A stretch of 64,000 nucleotides of DNA from Oscillospiraceae bacterium (GTDB taxonomy: Bacteria > Bacillota_A > Clostridia > Oscillospirales > Oscillospiraceae). A program made the position numbers and the translations under genes. The notes under the pieces are model-generated. The model worked only from the letters and a program-made list of their open reading frames with translations, had not been told where the DNA came from and did not search any database. The DNA lies in the NCBI GenBank assembly GCA_017459865.1, contig JAFUCD010000029.1, forward strand, positions 124,001-188,000, written 5' to 3'. Position 1 is the stretch's first letter, and each line of letters begins with the position of its first letter. Below are positions 1-8,698 of this stretch, in pieces.

Positions 1-964
1 TCAGATCCTCGCGGCTCAGCGAGGCGAGGCTCGTGAGCACGGGCATGCGTCCGATCAGCTCCGGAATGATGCCGAACTTGAGCAGGTCGTGCTGCTCGAC
101 GTTTTGCATGATCTCGGAGAGGTTGCGCTCCTTGGCGCTCTGAATCTCGGCGCCGAAGCCCATGGAGCGCTTGTCCATGCGGCGCTCGATGATCTTATCG
201 ATGCCGTCGAACGCGCCGCCGCAGATGAAGAGGATGTTCGTGGTGTCCACGTGGATGAACTCCTGATGCGGGTGCTTGCGTCCGCCCTGCGGCGGGACGT
301 TCGCGACGGTGCCCTCCAGGAGCTTCAGCAGCGCCTGCTGCACGCCCTCGCCGGAGACGTCGCGCGTGATGGACGTGTTCTCGCTCTTGCGGGCGATCTT
401 GTCGATCTCATCGACATAGATGATGCCGCGCTCAGCGCGCTCGACGTCGAAATCCGCCGCCTGCAGGAGCTTTAAGAGAATGTTCTCCACGTCCTCGCCG
501 ACATAGCCCGCCTCGGTTAGCGTCGTGGCGTCGGCGATGGCAAACGGCACATCGAGCATCTTCGCGAGAGTCTGGGCAAAGAGCGTTTTGCCGCTGCCGG
601 TGGGACCGATGAGCAGGATGTTGCTCTTCTGCAGCTCCACCTCGGACGTATCGCCATGGAGGATGCGCTTATAGTGGTTATAGACCGCGACGGAGAGCGC
701 GATCTTCGCGCGCTCCTGCCCGATGATATATTCATCCAGCTTCGCGCGGATCTCCTGCGGCTTCGGAACATCCGCCGCCTTGATGCCGAGATCCGTTTTT
801 GTTTTTCCGTCAGCAACGAACTCCTCGTCGAGTATATTCATGCACAGACGGATGCATTCATCACAAATATAGGAACCGTTGCCCGCGATCAGCCGATCGA
901 CCAGCGACTGCGGCTTGCCGCAAAATGAGCAGCGGACATTTTTCTTGTCGTCATTTCGAGCCAT
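1..964 (-). CDS. clpX: ClpX, ATP-dependent unfoldase of the ClpXP protease (3' end outside window)
   Basis: AAA+ unfoldase that recognises protein substrates and feeds them into ClpP. The first 321 codons are present; the rest lies off the left edge. The N-terminal zinc-binding domain is intact (Cys12, Cys15, Cys34, Cys37). The Walker A motif GPTGSGKT is at about residues 120-127 and the Walker B motif IIYVDEID follows near 185. The ATG at 964 follows GAGG at good spacing. It lies downstream of clpP in the tig-clpP-clpX order common in Firmicutes. A terminator-like hairpin separates it from clpP, so its level may be set below that of clpP. Confidence 0.97.
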   Translation of the reverse strand, partial: MARNDDKKNVRCSFCGKPQSLVDRLIAGNGSYICDECIRLCMNILDEEFVADGKTKTDLGIKAADVPKPQEIRAKLDEYIIGQERAKIALSVAVYNHYKRILHGDTSEVELQKSNILLIGPTGSGKTLFAQTLAKMLDVPFAIADATTLTEAGYVGEDVENILLKLLQAADFDVERAERGIIYVDEIDKIARKSENTSITRDVSGEGVQQALLKLLEGTVANVPPQGGRKHPHQEFIHVDTTNILFICGGAFDGIDKIIERRMDKRSMGFGAEIQSAKERNLSEIMQNVEQHDLLKFGIIPELIGRMPVLTSLASLSREDL

Positions 965-997
965 ATTTGAACCTCATTTTACTGGGATTTAAAATCG

Positions 998-1029
998 AAA
1001 ACCGGGGAGGGAGCGTTTGCCCCCTCCCC
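998..1029 (-). terminator. Attenuator-like hairpin between clpP and clpX
   Basis: On the minus strand GGGGAGGGGGC, a short AAAC loop and GCTCCCTCCCC form a stem of about 11 bp with one G-U pair. A T-containing stretch (GGTTTTCGATTTT) follows. It sits in the 72-nt clpP-clpX gap and could lower read-through into clpX. Confidence 0.5.
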
Positions 1030-1036
1030 TCTGTGG

Positions 1037-1618
1037 TCAGCGTTTGTGGATGATCTTATCGATCAGACCGTACTCCTGTGCCTCCTCGGCGGACATGAAA
1101 TAGTCACGCTCGCAGTCGGCCGCGATGGTCTCCAGAGGTTTCCCGGTGTTTTCCGAGAGAATGTGATTTAATTTGTCCTTGATGCGCAGGATGTGCGCCG
1201 CCTGGATCTGGATGTCCGTCGCCTGCCCCTGGCTGCCGCCGGAGGGCTGATGGATCATGATCTCGGCGTTCGGCAGCGCGATGCGCTTCCCCTTCGTGCC
1301 GGAGGAGAGCAGGAACGCGCCCATGCTCGCCGCCATGCCGATGCAGATCGTGGAGACGTCCGCCTTGATATACTGCATCGTATCGTAGATCGCGAGGCCG
1401 GCAGAAACGCTGCCGCCGGGGCTGTTGATATAGAACTGGATGTCCTTGTCGGGATCCTGCGCTTCCAGATAGAGCAGCTGCGCCACGATCAGACTGGCGG
1501 AGGTGTCGTTCACCTCTTCACACAACATCACGATGCGGTCGTTCAGAAGACGGGAAAAAATGTCGTAGGAACGCTCGCCGCGCGAGGTCTGCTCAACTAC
1601 ATACGGAACCAAACTCAT
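1037..1618 (-). CDS. clpP: ClpP, proteolytic subunit of the Clp protease
   Basis: Serine peptidase that forms the double-heptamer chamber served by ClpX. From the chosen ATG the protein has 193 residues, the usual length. The catalytic triad falls at the classical positions: Ser98 in GMAASMGA, His123 in MIHQPSGG and Asp172. A longer frame opens 36 nt upstream, but AGGAAAGGAG lies just before the internal ATG at 1618 and the extra 12 residues are not family-like. The gene is between tig and clpX on the same strand and is probably expressed from the tig promoter. Confidence 0.97.
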   Translation of the reverse strand: MSLVPYVVEQTSRGERSYDIFSRLLNDRIVMLCEEVNDTSASLIVAQLLYLEAQDPDKDIQFYINSPGGSVSAGLAIYDTMQYIKADVSTICIGMAASMGAFLLSSGTKGKRIALPNAEIMIHQPSGGSQGQATDIQIQAAHILRIKDKLNHILSENTGKPLETIAADCERDYFMSAEEAQEYGLIDKIIHKR

Positions 1619-1690
1619 AATATTATTATGCTCCTTTCCTGTTCGCTTACCCAAGAGAGCATATCCGAAAACTCGGTGATCTAAACCCGA

Positions 1691-3037
1691 TTATTCCGCA
1701 GCCGGCGCTTCCTCGGCAGCGGGAGCTTCCTCGGCGGGCGCTTCCTCAGCGGCCTCGGGCTCCTTATCGACGGCGGTGGTGCGGATGAGCTCTCCGGCCT
1801 TGCGGCGGGCAAGATCGAGACGCATGTTGTCCTCGTTCAGATATCCTCTGATCTTGTCGACCTCCATGCCGTACTCCTCGGCCATGTCGGCGACGGCGCT
1901 CTCGAACTCCTCATCGGAGATCTCGATGCCCTCGGCCTTCACGATGGCGTCGAGCAGCAGCTCGGTGTTGACCTCAAACTCGGCCTGCGGACGCATGACG
2001 CGCTGGAAGGTCTTCTCGTCGATGCCCATGGCGGCAAGCACCTCGTCACGGTCGGCGTCCTGATTCATGCCCATCGTGCGGGTGTAGTTGTCCAGCTGCT
2101 CTTCGAGCTTGGCCTGCACCATCGTCTCGGGAACGTCGACGTTCATGTTCTCGATCGCAGCCTGCATGAGCTTGGTCGCATAAGCGGAGTCCTGCTCCTC
2201 TTCGAACTTCTTCTTCAGGTCCTCGCGGACATGATCGACATACTCTTCCATCGTATCGAAGTCGGAGATATCCTTTGCAAGCTCATCGTCCATCTCGGGC
2301 AGCTCGGGCTCACGAACGGCCTTGACAGCGCACTTGAACACGGCGTCCTTGCCGGCGAGCTCGGGGACATAGTCCTCGGGGAAGGTGACGTTCACGTCGC
2401 GCTCCTCGCCCGCGACAGCGCCGACAAGCTGATCCTCAAAGCCGGGGATGAAGCTGCCGGAGCCAAGCTCGAGCTCATAGTTGTCGGCCTGACCGCCGTC
2501 AAAGCGCTCGCCGTCGACATAGCCGTCGAAGTCCAGCGTGACCATGTCGCCGTTCTGCGCCGGACGCTCCACGTCGATGAGGCGGGCGTTGCGCTTGCGG
2601 ATCTCCTGAAGCTCCTTCTCGACCTCGGTCTCATCAAACTCGGAGTGATCCATCGCGATCTCGAGCGCCTTGTACTGGCCGAGCTCGACCTCGGGATACA
2701 TGCCGACCTCGAAGGTGTAGGTCAGCTCTTTGTTCTCATTGACGTCGAAGCCCTTCAGGCTCGGACGGCCGACGATGCGGAAATCAACGTTTTCAACGCC
2801 GAACGCATAAGCCGTGTCGGCATAGCCCTCGATCGCCTCTTCATAGAAGATATCCTTGCCATACATACCCTCGATGACGGCGCGGGGCGCTTTGCCCTTG
2901 CGGAAGCCGGGAATGTAAAGCTGCTTTTTATTGCGGAGATAGACCTTGTTGACCTCGGCGTCGAATGCAGCGGCGTCAACAAGCACCTCGAAGGTCGCTA
3001 CATTGTGCTCTTTTTTCTCGATGTTCTGAACATTCAT
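1691..3037 (-). CDS. tig: Trigger factor, ribosome-associated chaperone and prolyl isomerase
   Basis: Binds the ribosome exit tunnel and folds nascent chains. The ribosome-binding signature GFRKGKAPRAVIE lies near residues 45-57. An FKBP-type isomerase domain follows at about 150-235, then the SurA-like C-terminal region. At 448 residues it is slightly long because of an acidic Ala/Glu/Pro tail of repeated EEAPA units over about the last 20 residues. The ATG is preceded by GAGG. It is the first gene of the tig-clpP-clpX group, with a good promoter 65-95 nt upstream. Confidence 0.96.
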   Translation of the reverse strand: MNVQNIEKKEHNVATFEVLVDAAAFDAEVNKVYLRNKKQLYIPGFRKGKAPRAVIEGMYGKDIFYEEAIEGYADTAYAFGVENVDFRIVGRPSLKGFDVNENKELTYTFEVGMYPEVELGQYKALEIAMDHSEFDETEVEKELQEIRKRNARLIDVERPAQNGDMVTLDFDGYVDGERFDGGQADNYELELGSGSFIPGFEDQLVGAVAGEERDVNVTFPEDYVPELAGKDAVFKCAVKAVREPELPEMDDELAKDISDFDTMEEYVDHVREDLKKKFEEEQDSAYATKLMQAAIENMNVDVPETMVQAKLEEQLDNYTRTMGMNQDADRDEVLAAMGIDEKTFQRVMRPQAEFEVNTELLLDAIVKAEGIEISDEEFESAVADMAEEYGMEVDKIRGYLNEDNMRLDLARRKAGELIRTTAVDKEPEAAEEAPAEEAPAAEEAPAAE

Positions 3038-3101
3038 TGACTGGTTCCTCCTAAATCATTGATCCACAAGGGATTTATGCTACAAAATCACATGCTGTTT
3101 T

Positions 3102-3130
3102 ACTATAACAGATTGCTTCGACAAAATCAA
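3102..3130 (-). promoter_or_regulatory. Promoter of the tig-clpP-clpX operon
   Basis: Minus strand: -35 TTGATT, 17-nt spacer, -10 TATAGT, upstream of tig. It overlaps the stop codon of the upstream metallophosphoesterase gene. Confidence 0.65.
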
Positions 3131-3816
3131 CACAATATTTTTAAAGGGACAAAATCCAGATAGTCCGCCGAAACCATTTTGAACATAGTCCCGTCATACT
3201 GTCCCTGAAAAGCGCTCGCGCAGCCCTTTCCGTGGATGTGTCCGTAGCAGCAGAGCGAGACCTGGTGCTCGCGCAGCAGCGTGAGGGTCTCCTCGCACGC
3301 ATAGCCCTGATACTTCGGCGGATAGTGCAGAAACACCAGCTTCTCGCGCTCCCCCGCCGCCTTGAGCGAGGTCTCGAGTCTGCCGATCTCGCGCAGCATG
3401 ATCTTTTTGTCGTGCTCGCCGCCGCGCTCCTCCTCATAAAACCAGCCGCGCGTGCCGCACAGGGCATAGTCTTCATAGAGGATGCAGTTGTTGTTCAGGA
3501 TCTCAAAGCCCCGCAGCTCGTGCTGCTCAAAAAAGCGATAAGCCTTCGCCGCCGTGGACCACCAATAGTCATGGTTCCCCTTCAGGATGATCTTCTTTCC
3601 CGGCAGACGCGCGAGAAAGCGAAAATCCTCCAGCGCGTCGTCAAGACTCATGCCCCACGTCAGATCGCCGCAGAGCACGCACACATCCTCGTCTGTCAGG
3701 GCGGAAAAGCCGCGTTCGATTTTGCTGATATAGTCCAGCCAGCGACCGCCGAACACCTCCATGGACTTTTTGCCGTCCAGAGACAGATGCAGATCGCCGA
3801 TTGCATAAAGCGCCAT
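3127..3816 (-). CDS. Calcineurin-like metallophosphoesterase
   Basis: A cytosolic phosphohydrolase of unknown substrate with 229 residues. The dinuclear-metal motifs are in the expected order: GDLHLS near residue 7, GDLTWG, GNHDYWW and GHIHGKG near the C-terminus. No signal peptide is visible. The frame could start two codons earlier at a TTG, but the ATG at 3816 is preferred. It lies upstream of tig on the same strand, and the tig promoter overlaps its stop codon. The family is clear; the physiological substrate cannot be read from sequence. Confidence 0.88.
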   Translation of the reverse strand: MALYAIGDLHLSLDGKKSMEVFGGRWLDYISKIERGFSALTDEDVCVLCGDLTWGMSLDDALEDFRFLARLPGKKIILKGNHDYWWSTAAKAYRFFEQHELRGFEILNNNCILYEDYALCGTRGWFYEEERGGEHDKKIMLREIGRLETSLKAAGEREKLVFLHYPPKYQGYACEETLTLLREHQVSLCCYGHIHGKGCASAFQGQYDGTMFKMVSADYLDFVPLKILC

Positions 3817-3910
3817 TTGCAAAACTCATTTCCGGATTACATATTTCCGCATCGGGCGCACATGCTAATCATACCGGTCTGACCGGAATCCAGCTTACGG
3901 AGGAAGCACC

Positions 3911-4084
3911 ATGCGGGAAAACAATTGTGAAAAGCTCGACCACGTCGGCTGCAGCGTGGAAAGCTGCACCTACAACAGCGAGGGCAGGCACTGCACCGCC
4001 GACCACATCCATGTGCTGAACGATCAGGCGCACAAGATGGATGAGACGTTCTGCGGTACGTTCACCAAGCGTGAGATGTGCTGA
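3911..4084 (+). CDS. Small cysteine-rich DUF1540-type protein (57 aa)
   Basis: A 57-codon gene with a strong GGAGG ribosome site 7 nt before the ATG and a perfect intrinsic terminator 6 nt after the stop. It has six cysteines (positions 6, 14, 19, 28, 48, 57). The spacing CX4C followed by CX19C resembles DUF1540 domains, which are small presumed metal-binding modules of Clostridia. It stands alone, convergent with thrC. The function is unknown. Confidence 0.8.
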   Translation: MRENNCEKLDHVGCSVESCTYNSEGRHCTADHIHVLNDQAHKMDETFCGTFTKREMC

Positions 4085-4090
4085 AAACCC

Positions 4091-4120
4091 GGGTGTGCAG
4101 TATTTTGCACACCCTTTTCT
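4091..4120. terminator. Bidirectional terminator between DUF1540 gene and thrC
   Basis: A perfect 9-bp stem GGGTGTGCA / TGCACACCC with a 6-nt loop is followed by TTTTCT on the plus strand. AAAA precedes the stem, so it can also serve thrC on the minus strand. Confidence 0.9.
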
Positions 4121-4128
4121 AATCTCAG

Positions 4129-5607
4129 TCAGCGCAGGAACGCCTCGACCGCAGCGCGCATCGCCTGCTTTTCCACGCAGTCGGTGAAGCGGATCTCCCG
4201 CTCGCCGAGACCGGCGAGGGGCTTCGGCGCGTTAACGCCGGTCGTCTCCTGCAGACGGTCGATGAGCTGCACGCCGGGTGCGTCGGCATTGCCGCCGACC
4301 GCCGTGAGCACATGATCGCAGAACTTATAGGGACTTGCGGTGGACACCACGACGGCGGGCGTGTCGTCCCCCGTCTCGGCGCGATAGGTCTGCAGAACAT
4401 AGTAAGCAACAGCCGTGTGCGTGTCCATGAGATAATGATGCCTGCGCCAGACCTCGCCGATCGCGGCGCGGGTCTGTGCGTCATCGCAGAAGCCGCAGGA
4501 AAACTCCGCCTGCAGCTTCTCCAGAAGCGCCGGAGAAACGGTATACTGTCCATCCTCCCGCAGCGCGCGCATGTATTCCGCCGTCTCTTCCCCGCTGCCG
4601 GAGAGAGCGCGCAGCAGCCGCTCCAGATTGCTGGACACGAGGATGTCCATGGAGGGCGACGCCGTGAGATAGAACGGACGGTTTTTATTATATGTACCCG
4701 TCCGGATAAAATCCGTAAGGACATTGTTCTCATTCGAGGCGCAGATCATCCTGCCGACCGGCAGACCCATCTGCTTGGCGTACCACCCGGCGAGGATGTT
4801 GCCAAAGTTGCCGGTGGGCACGACGAAGTTCAGCTTCTCGCCCAGCGCGACGCGTCCCGCCGTGACCTCGTCGAGATATGCGGAAACATAATAGACGATC
4901 TGCGGCAGCAGCCGTCCCCAGTTGATGGAGTTGGCGGAGGACAAGAACCATCCGCGCTCGGAGAGCATCTCCGCCAGCGCCGCGTCCCCGAAGATCTGCT
5001 TGACGCCGGTCTGGGCGTCATCGAAGTTCCCCTTCACGGCGCAGACGCCCACATTGTCGCCGGTCTGCGTGACCATCTGCAGACGCTGTACATCCGAGAC
5101 GCCGCCGTCGGGATAGAACACAAGGATCTTCGTGTCCGGCACGTCGGCAAAGCCCTGCAGCGCCGCCTTTCCGGTGTCGCCGGAGGTGGCGACGAGGATG
5201 CAGACCCGGCGCTCCTCCCCGCACTTTTTCAGCGAGGCCGTAAGCAGATGCGGCAGCATCTGCAGCGCCATGTCCTTGAACGCGCAGGTGGGACCGTGCC
5301 AGAGCTCGAGAAAGCTCGTGGTATCATCCAGAACGTGCACGGGCGCGATACGCGGATCATCGAAGTTCTCGCCATAAGCCGCGCAGGCGAAGCGCTCCAG
5401 CTCCTCATCCGAAAACTCCGGCAGGAACATGCCCATGATCTCGGCGGCTCTGCCGCGATAATTCATCTGCTCCAGAACCATAAGCTTACCCATGGTCAGC
5501 TCAGGAAGCGTATCGGGTACATAGAGCCCACCATTCGGCGCAAGCCCCTTGGCAATTGCCTCGGAAGCCGTTGCTTCAAAGCCGGTGCGCGTGCTGTAAT
5601 ATTTCAT
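4129..5607 (-). CDS. thrC: Threonine synthase
   Basis: PLP enzyme converting O-phosphohomoserine to threonine, 492 residues, matching the long ThrC form. It has the N-terminal YYSTRTG start and the PLP lysine at about position 111 in GPTCAFKDMALQ. The ATSGDTGKAAL phosphate-binding segment and the SANSINWGRLLPQ motif are also present. The ATG at 5607 is favoured over a start five codons earlier because GAGG lies 9 nt before it. It is the last gene of the lepB-ylqF-rnhB-yraN-thrC string and 11 nt after yraN, with no other threonine genes nearby. Confidence 0.95.
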   Translation of the reverse strand: MKYYSTRTGFEATASEAIAKGLAPNGGLYVPDTLPELTMGKLMVLEQMNYRGRAAEIMGMFLPEFSDEELERFACAAYGENFDDPRIAPVHVLDDTTSFLELWHGPTCAFKDMALQMLPHLLTASLKKCGEERRVCILVATSGDTGKAALQGFADVPDTKILVFYPDGGVSDVQRLQMVTQTGDNVGVCAVKGNFDDAQTGVKQIFGDAALAEMLSERGWFLSSANSINWGRLLPQIVYYVSAYLDEVTAGRVALGEKLNFVVPTGNFGNILAGWYAKQMGLPVGRMICASNENNVLTDFIRTGTYNKNRPFYLTASPSMDILVSSNLERLLRALSGSGEETAEYMRALREDGQYTVSPALLEKLQAEFSCGFCDDAQTRAAIGEVWRRHHYLMDTHTAVAYYVLQTYRAETGDDTPAVVVSTASPYKFCDHVLTAVGGNADAPGVQLIDRLQETTGVNAPKPLAGLGEREIRFTDCVEKQAMRAAVEAFLR

Positions 5608-5618
5608 TGCTGCATCCC

Positions 5619-5996
5619 TCATTCAAACGCATTTTCATAGTGGTGGATCTGCAGGCTGCGATATGCCATGCCGGGCTCCCCATAGATTTCGATCACATCA
5701 AAGCGCGGCTGCAGGTCCGTTTCGTTTTCCGCGAGCCACAGCGACGCCGCGCTGCGCAGGCGCTCCTGCTTGCGCGCATCGACAAATTCCCGTGCCGCGG
5801 CAAAGCGGTCGGAGCGGCGGAGCTTGACCTCCACAAAGGCGAGATACCCGCGCCTGCAGGCAATGACGTCGACCTCCCCGAACCGACAGGAATAGTTTCT
5901 TCCGATGATCCGGTAGCCATGGCGGCGCAGATACTCGCACGCCTGGTCCTCGCCCCATTGCCCGATCAGTTTTTTGGATTCAGACAGCTTCGCCAT
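5619..5996 (-). CDS. yraN: YraN/UPF0102 family endonuclease-like protein
   Basis: A 125-residue protein of the UPF0102 family, related to Holliday-junction resolvase and restriction-nuclease folds. GQWGEDQACEYL, then FGEVDVI (Glu-x-Asp) and FVEVKLR (Glu-x-Lys) reproduce the PD-(D/E)XK-like core. It starts directly after rnhB (1 nt between stop and start) and precedes thrC. Conserved linkage with rnhB and ylqF suggests a nucleic-acid role. The biochemical role of the family is not settled. Confidence 0.9.
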   Translation of the reverse strand: MAKLSESKKLIGQWGEDQACEYLRRHGYRIIGRNYSCRFGEVDVIACRRGYLAFVEVKLRRSDRFAAAREFVDARKQERLRSAASLWLAENETDLQPRFDVIEIYGEPGMAYRSLQIHHYENAFE

Positions 5997-5997
5997 A

Positions 5998-6603
5998 TCA
6001 GTGCATCTTTTTCAAAAACGACGGGCGGTGGATCTCGCACGGCCCGTACGCCCGGATCGCGGCATAGTGTGCCGCCGTGCCGTAGCCCTTGTGCTTTTCA
6101 AAGCCGTACATCGGATAGCGCTCCGCCATCTCGAGCATGTACCGGTCACGCGTGACCTTCGCGAGGATCGACGCCGCGGCGATGTCCGCGCAGGTCGCGT
6201 CGCCCTTGATCACGCAGCGCGTGGGCACGCCGAGGCTCGGATCGCGATTGCCGTCGACGAGGGCGAGATCCGGCGTCACGCCGAGCTGTGCGTATGCTCT
6301 GCGCATGGCGAGAAACGTCGCGCCGAGGATATTGTGTGCTTCGATCTCCTCGACCGTTGCAAAGGCGACGCCATAGTGCAGAGCCGCATCGACGATCTCG
6401 TCATAGAGCGTCTCTCGCTTTTTTTCCGAGAGCTTTTTGGAGTCGTTCAGTCCCGGGAGCACCAGCCCCGGCGGCAGCATGACCGCCGCGGCGCACACGG
6501 GGCCCGCGAGCGGACCGCGCCCCGCCTCGTCTATGCCGCACAGGACGGGATAGCCGGAGCCCATCAGCTCCGTTTCCATGCTCCAAAGATCCGTCGTGCT
6601 CAT
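5998..6603 (-). CDS. rnhB: Ribonuclease HII
   Basis: Removes ribonucleotides and RNA from RNA-DNA hybrids. At 201 residues it has the type-2 signature CGIDEAGRGPLAGPV, with catalytic Asp25 and Glu26. LNDSKKLSEKKRE and a later Asp in LVDGN follow. Its ATG overlaps the stop codon of ylqF (ATGA), indicating translational coupling. The gene order ylqF-rnhB-yraN is typical of Firmicutes. Confidence 0.96.
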   Translation of the reverse strand: MSTTDLWSMETELMGSGYPVLCGIDEAGRGPLAGPVCAAAVMLPPGLVLPGLNDSKKLSEKKRETLYDEIVDAALHYGVAFATVEEIEAHNILGATFLAMRRAYAQLGVTPDLALVDGNRDPSLGVPTRCVIKGDATCADIAAASILAKVTRDRYMLEMAERYPMYGFEKHKGYGTAAHYAAIRAYGPCEIHRPSFLKKMH

Positions 6604-7478
6604 GATCCCTCCTCCGGAAGCTCCAGCGTGAGTCTGCCGAGCTTGCCGCCGCGGTATTCGTCCAGCAGCACCGCCGCCATGCGCTCGGTGTCGTATTCGC
6701 CGCCGGAAATGAGAAAGCCGCGCTTTTTCGCCGCCTGCTCCAACAGCGCATAGCCGCCGAGCGTCGGGTCGGGGCGGAATTTATACCGCTGCTCCACCGC
6801 GTCCGGCGCGACCTGCGCCAGACGGAGCAGAAAATTCGCGCTGAGCGTCTCGCGGTCGAGCACCTCGGCTTTGATCGCGCCCGTGATGGCCAGCAGCTCG
6901 CCGACCTCCTGACTGTCGAAGCGCGGCCAGAGGATGCCCGGCGTGTCGAGCAGCTCAAGCCCCTTGTCCACCGTGATCCATTGCTTACCGCGCGTGACGC
7001 CCGGACGGTCTCCGGCGGCAGCGGCCTTGCGCCGCGCCACCTGATTGATGAACGTGGATTTGCCGACGTTCGGGATGCCGACGACCATGACGCGCATGGG
7101 TCTGCCGACCTGTCCCTTGGCGGCGTAGGCCTCGATGGTATCCTTCAGTACGCTGCGCACCGCGCCGGAAAAGCCCTTGACCCCCTTGCCGGTGCGGCTG
7201 TCGGTCTCGAGGACCGCCATGTTCCGTGCCCTGAACCACGCGCGCCAGCGCGCCGTGGCGTTGGGATCGGCAAGATCCGTACGGTTGAGCACCACGATGC
7301 GCGGCTTGCTCCCGGCGAGTCTGTCCACATCGGGATTGCGGCTCGCCATCGGGATGCGGGCGTCCAGGATCTCGCAGACGGCGTCCACCTGCTTCATCTG
7401 ATCCTCGATCATCCGCTGCGCCTTCGTCATGTGCCCCGGAAACCATTGGATGTTCAGTTTTTCAAATTCCTGTGTCAT
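6600..7478 (-). CDS. ylqF: YlqF/RbgA, circularly permuted GTPase for 50S ribosome assembly
   Basis: Late 50S assembly factor, 292 residues. The GTPase motifs are in permuted order: G4 NRTDL near residue 86, then G1 GIPNVGKST near 158, then G3 DTPG. The N-terminal IQWFPGHMTKA segment is diagnostic of YlqF. It overlaps lepB upstream and rnhB downstream by ATGA junctions, so the three are one translation-coupled unit. Confidence 0.96.
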   Translation of the reverse strand: MTQEFEKLNIQWFPGHMTKAQRMIEDQMKQVDAVCEILDARIPMASRNPDVDRLAGSKPRIVVLNRTDLADPNATARWRAWFRARNMAVLETDSRTGKGVKGFSGAVRSVLKDTIEAYAAKGQVGRPMRVMVVGIPNVGKSTFINQVARRKAAAAGDRPGVTRGKQWITVDKGLELLDTPGILWPRFDSQEVGELLAITGAIKAEVLDRETLSANFLLRLAQVAPDAVEQRYKFRPDPTLGGYALLEQAAKKRGFLISGGEYDTERMAAVLLDEYRGGKLGRLTLELPEEGS

Positions 7479-8047
7479 GCAAACGACCCTTCATGCTTTG
7501 CTTCCCAGCCGAAGTTTTTCAGCGGGAAGACCGTGACGTACACGCGCCCCTGGATCAGACGCGTATCGACACAGCCCAGCACGCTGTACCGGCTGTCGGT
7601 GGAGCCGTTGCGGTTGTCGCCCATGACGAACACGCAGCCCTCCGGCACCGTGATCGGACCGGAAAAGTCCAGCTGTGCGTAGGTCGGCTCCTTGATATAC
7701 GGCTCGTCCAACGCGACATTGTCCACATAGACGGTGCCGGTGTTGAAATCAATATCGAGCGTCTGCCCCTCGACAGCGATCACGCGCTTGACGATCGGCT
7801 CATAGAGGAACGACTCCTTACGCAGGACAACGATGTCGCCCTGCTTCGGCGTATAGAAAAGATTGGAGATGATCACGCGATCGCCGTTTTCCAGCGTCGG
7901 CTCCATCGAGCCGCCGTCCACATTCACCATGCGAACGCCAAACACGAACACCAGCACGCAAACGATGAGCGCCGCCAGAATGCTCTGGATCCAATCATAT
8001 ACCTCGGCTCTCGCCTTGGTCTTCGGTTCTTTTGCCTGATGATCCAT
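7475..8047 (-). CDS. lepB: Signal peptidase I
   Basis: Membrane-anchored serine/lysine peptidase that removes signal peptides, 190 residues. One transmembrane segment lies at about 22-41. The catalytic Ser47 is in GGSMEPTL and Lys87 is in VKRVIAVEG. The C-terminal GDNRNGSTDSR box is present. First gene of the operon ending with thrC, with a promoter 65-95 nt upstream. It exports, among others, the secreted proteins encoded in this window. Confidence 0.96.
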   Translation of the reverse strand: MDHQAKEPKTKARAEVYDWIQSILAALIVCVLVFVFGVRMVNVDGGSMEPTLENGDRVIISNLFYTPKQGDIVVLRKESFLYEPIVKRVIAVEGQTLDIDFNTGTVYVDNVALDEPYIKEPTYAQLDFSGPITVPEGCVFVMGDNRNGSTDSRYSVLGCVDTRLIQGRVYVTVFPLKNFGWEAKHEGSFA

Positions 8048-8109
8048 ATCTCATAACCTCGATGCTTTGATAAACTGCTCTTTGTCGGTCCTTTTCAGGA
8101 CATTATATT

Positions 8110-8139
8110 ATTATACACGAAAACACAGGGCGCACGCAA
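8110..8139 (-). promoter_or_regulatory. Promoter of lepB operon
   Basis: Minus strand: -35 TTGCGT, 18-nt spacer, perfect -10 TATAAT. The transcript starts about 55 nt before lepB and carries a small GTCCT/AGGAC hairpin. Confidence 0.6.
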
Positions 8140-8174
8140 CTAAAAAATGCATGATTTCAGACCTTCGGGCAAAC

Positions 8175-8202
8175 AAAAAGGAGACCTCCCGGTCTCCTTT
8201 TT
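8175..8202 (-). terminator. Terminator of rplS
   Basis: Perfect 12-bp inverted repeat AAAAAGGAGACC / GGTCTCCTTTTT with a 4-nt loop, 7 nt after the rplS stop codon. The stem itself supplies the T-run. Confidence 0.93.
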
Positions 8203-8208
8203 GATTCG

Positions 8209-8550
8209 TCAGATGAGCTCCTTGACCTTGGCCTTCTTACCGACGCGATCACGCAGGTAATACAGCTTCGCACGGCGAACCTTGCCGCGGCGAACCGTCT
8301 CGACAGAGACGATGGTGGGAGAGTGCACGGGGAAAACCTTCTCGCAGCCGACACCGTAGGAAATGCGGCGCACGGTGATGGTCTCGTTGATGCCGCCGTG
8401 CTTCTTGGCGATGATGGTGCCCTCGAACGCCTGATTGCGCTCGCGGTTGCCCTCCTTTACGCGGACCGTGACACGGACGGTGTCGCCGATACGCATGGCC
8501 GGCAGTTCGGGCTTCATGTACTGCTCGGTCAGGGTTTTGATGAGATCCAT
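8209..8550 (-). CDS. rplS: Ribosomal protein L19
   Basis: Large-subunit protein at the 30S-50S interface, 113 residues, standard length. It shows the family pattern [19 protein letters not shown], then [12 protein letters not shown], and a basic C-terminus with [24 protein letters not shown] precedes the ATG. It is monocistronic, with a good promoter and a leader of about 100 nt upstream and a strong terminator downstream. The rpsP-rimM-trmD genes often found beside it are absent here. Confidence 0.97.
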   Translation of the reverse strand: MDLIKTLTEQYMKPELPAMRIGDTVRVTVRVKEGNRERNQAFEGTIIAKKHGGINETITVRRISYGVGCEKVFPVHSPTIVSVETVRRGKVRRAKLYYLRDRVGKKAKVKELI

Positions 8551-8648
8551 AGTAAAACCTTCCTTTAACAGACGTTCTTACCGGAGGACTTCGCCAAATC
8601 GCGGCAGCGGACCGTCTTGAATCTGCCTGCGCACTCCCGCGCAAGCCA
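8551..8648 (-). promoter_or_regulatory. Untranslated leader of rplS, possible L19 autoregulatory leader
   Basis: About 100 nt lie between the promoter and the ATG, G+C-rich, with a TGCGC/GCGCA hairpin near the 5' end. Structured L19 leaders are known in Firmicutes. The consensus could not be confirmed by eye, so this is a candidate only. Confidence 0.35.
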
Positions 8649-8652
8649 TAAT

Positions 8653-8681
8653 ATATTAGCACAAGGTTTTTGAGATTGCAA
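8653..8681 (-). promoter_or_regulatory. Promoter of rplS
   Basis: Minus strand: -35 TTGCAA, 17-nt spacer, -10 TAATAT, about 100 nt upstream of rplS. Confidence 0.75.
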
Positions 8682-8698
8682 GTACTTTTTTGACTTTT

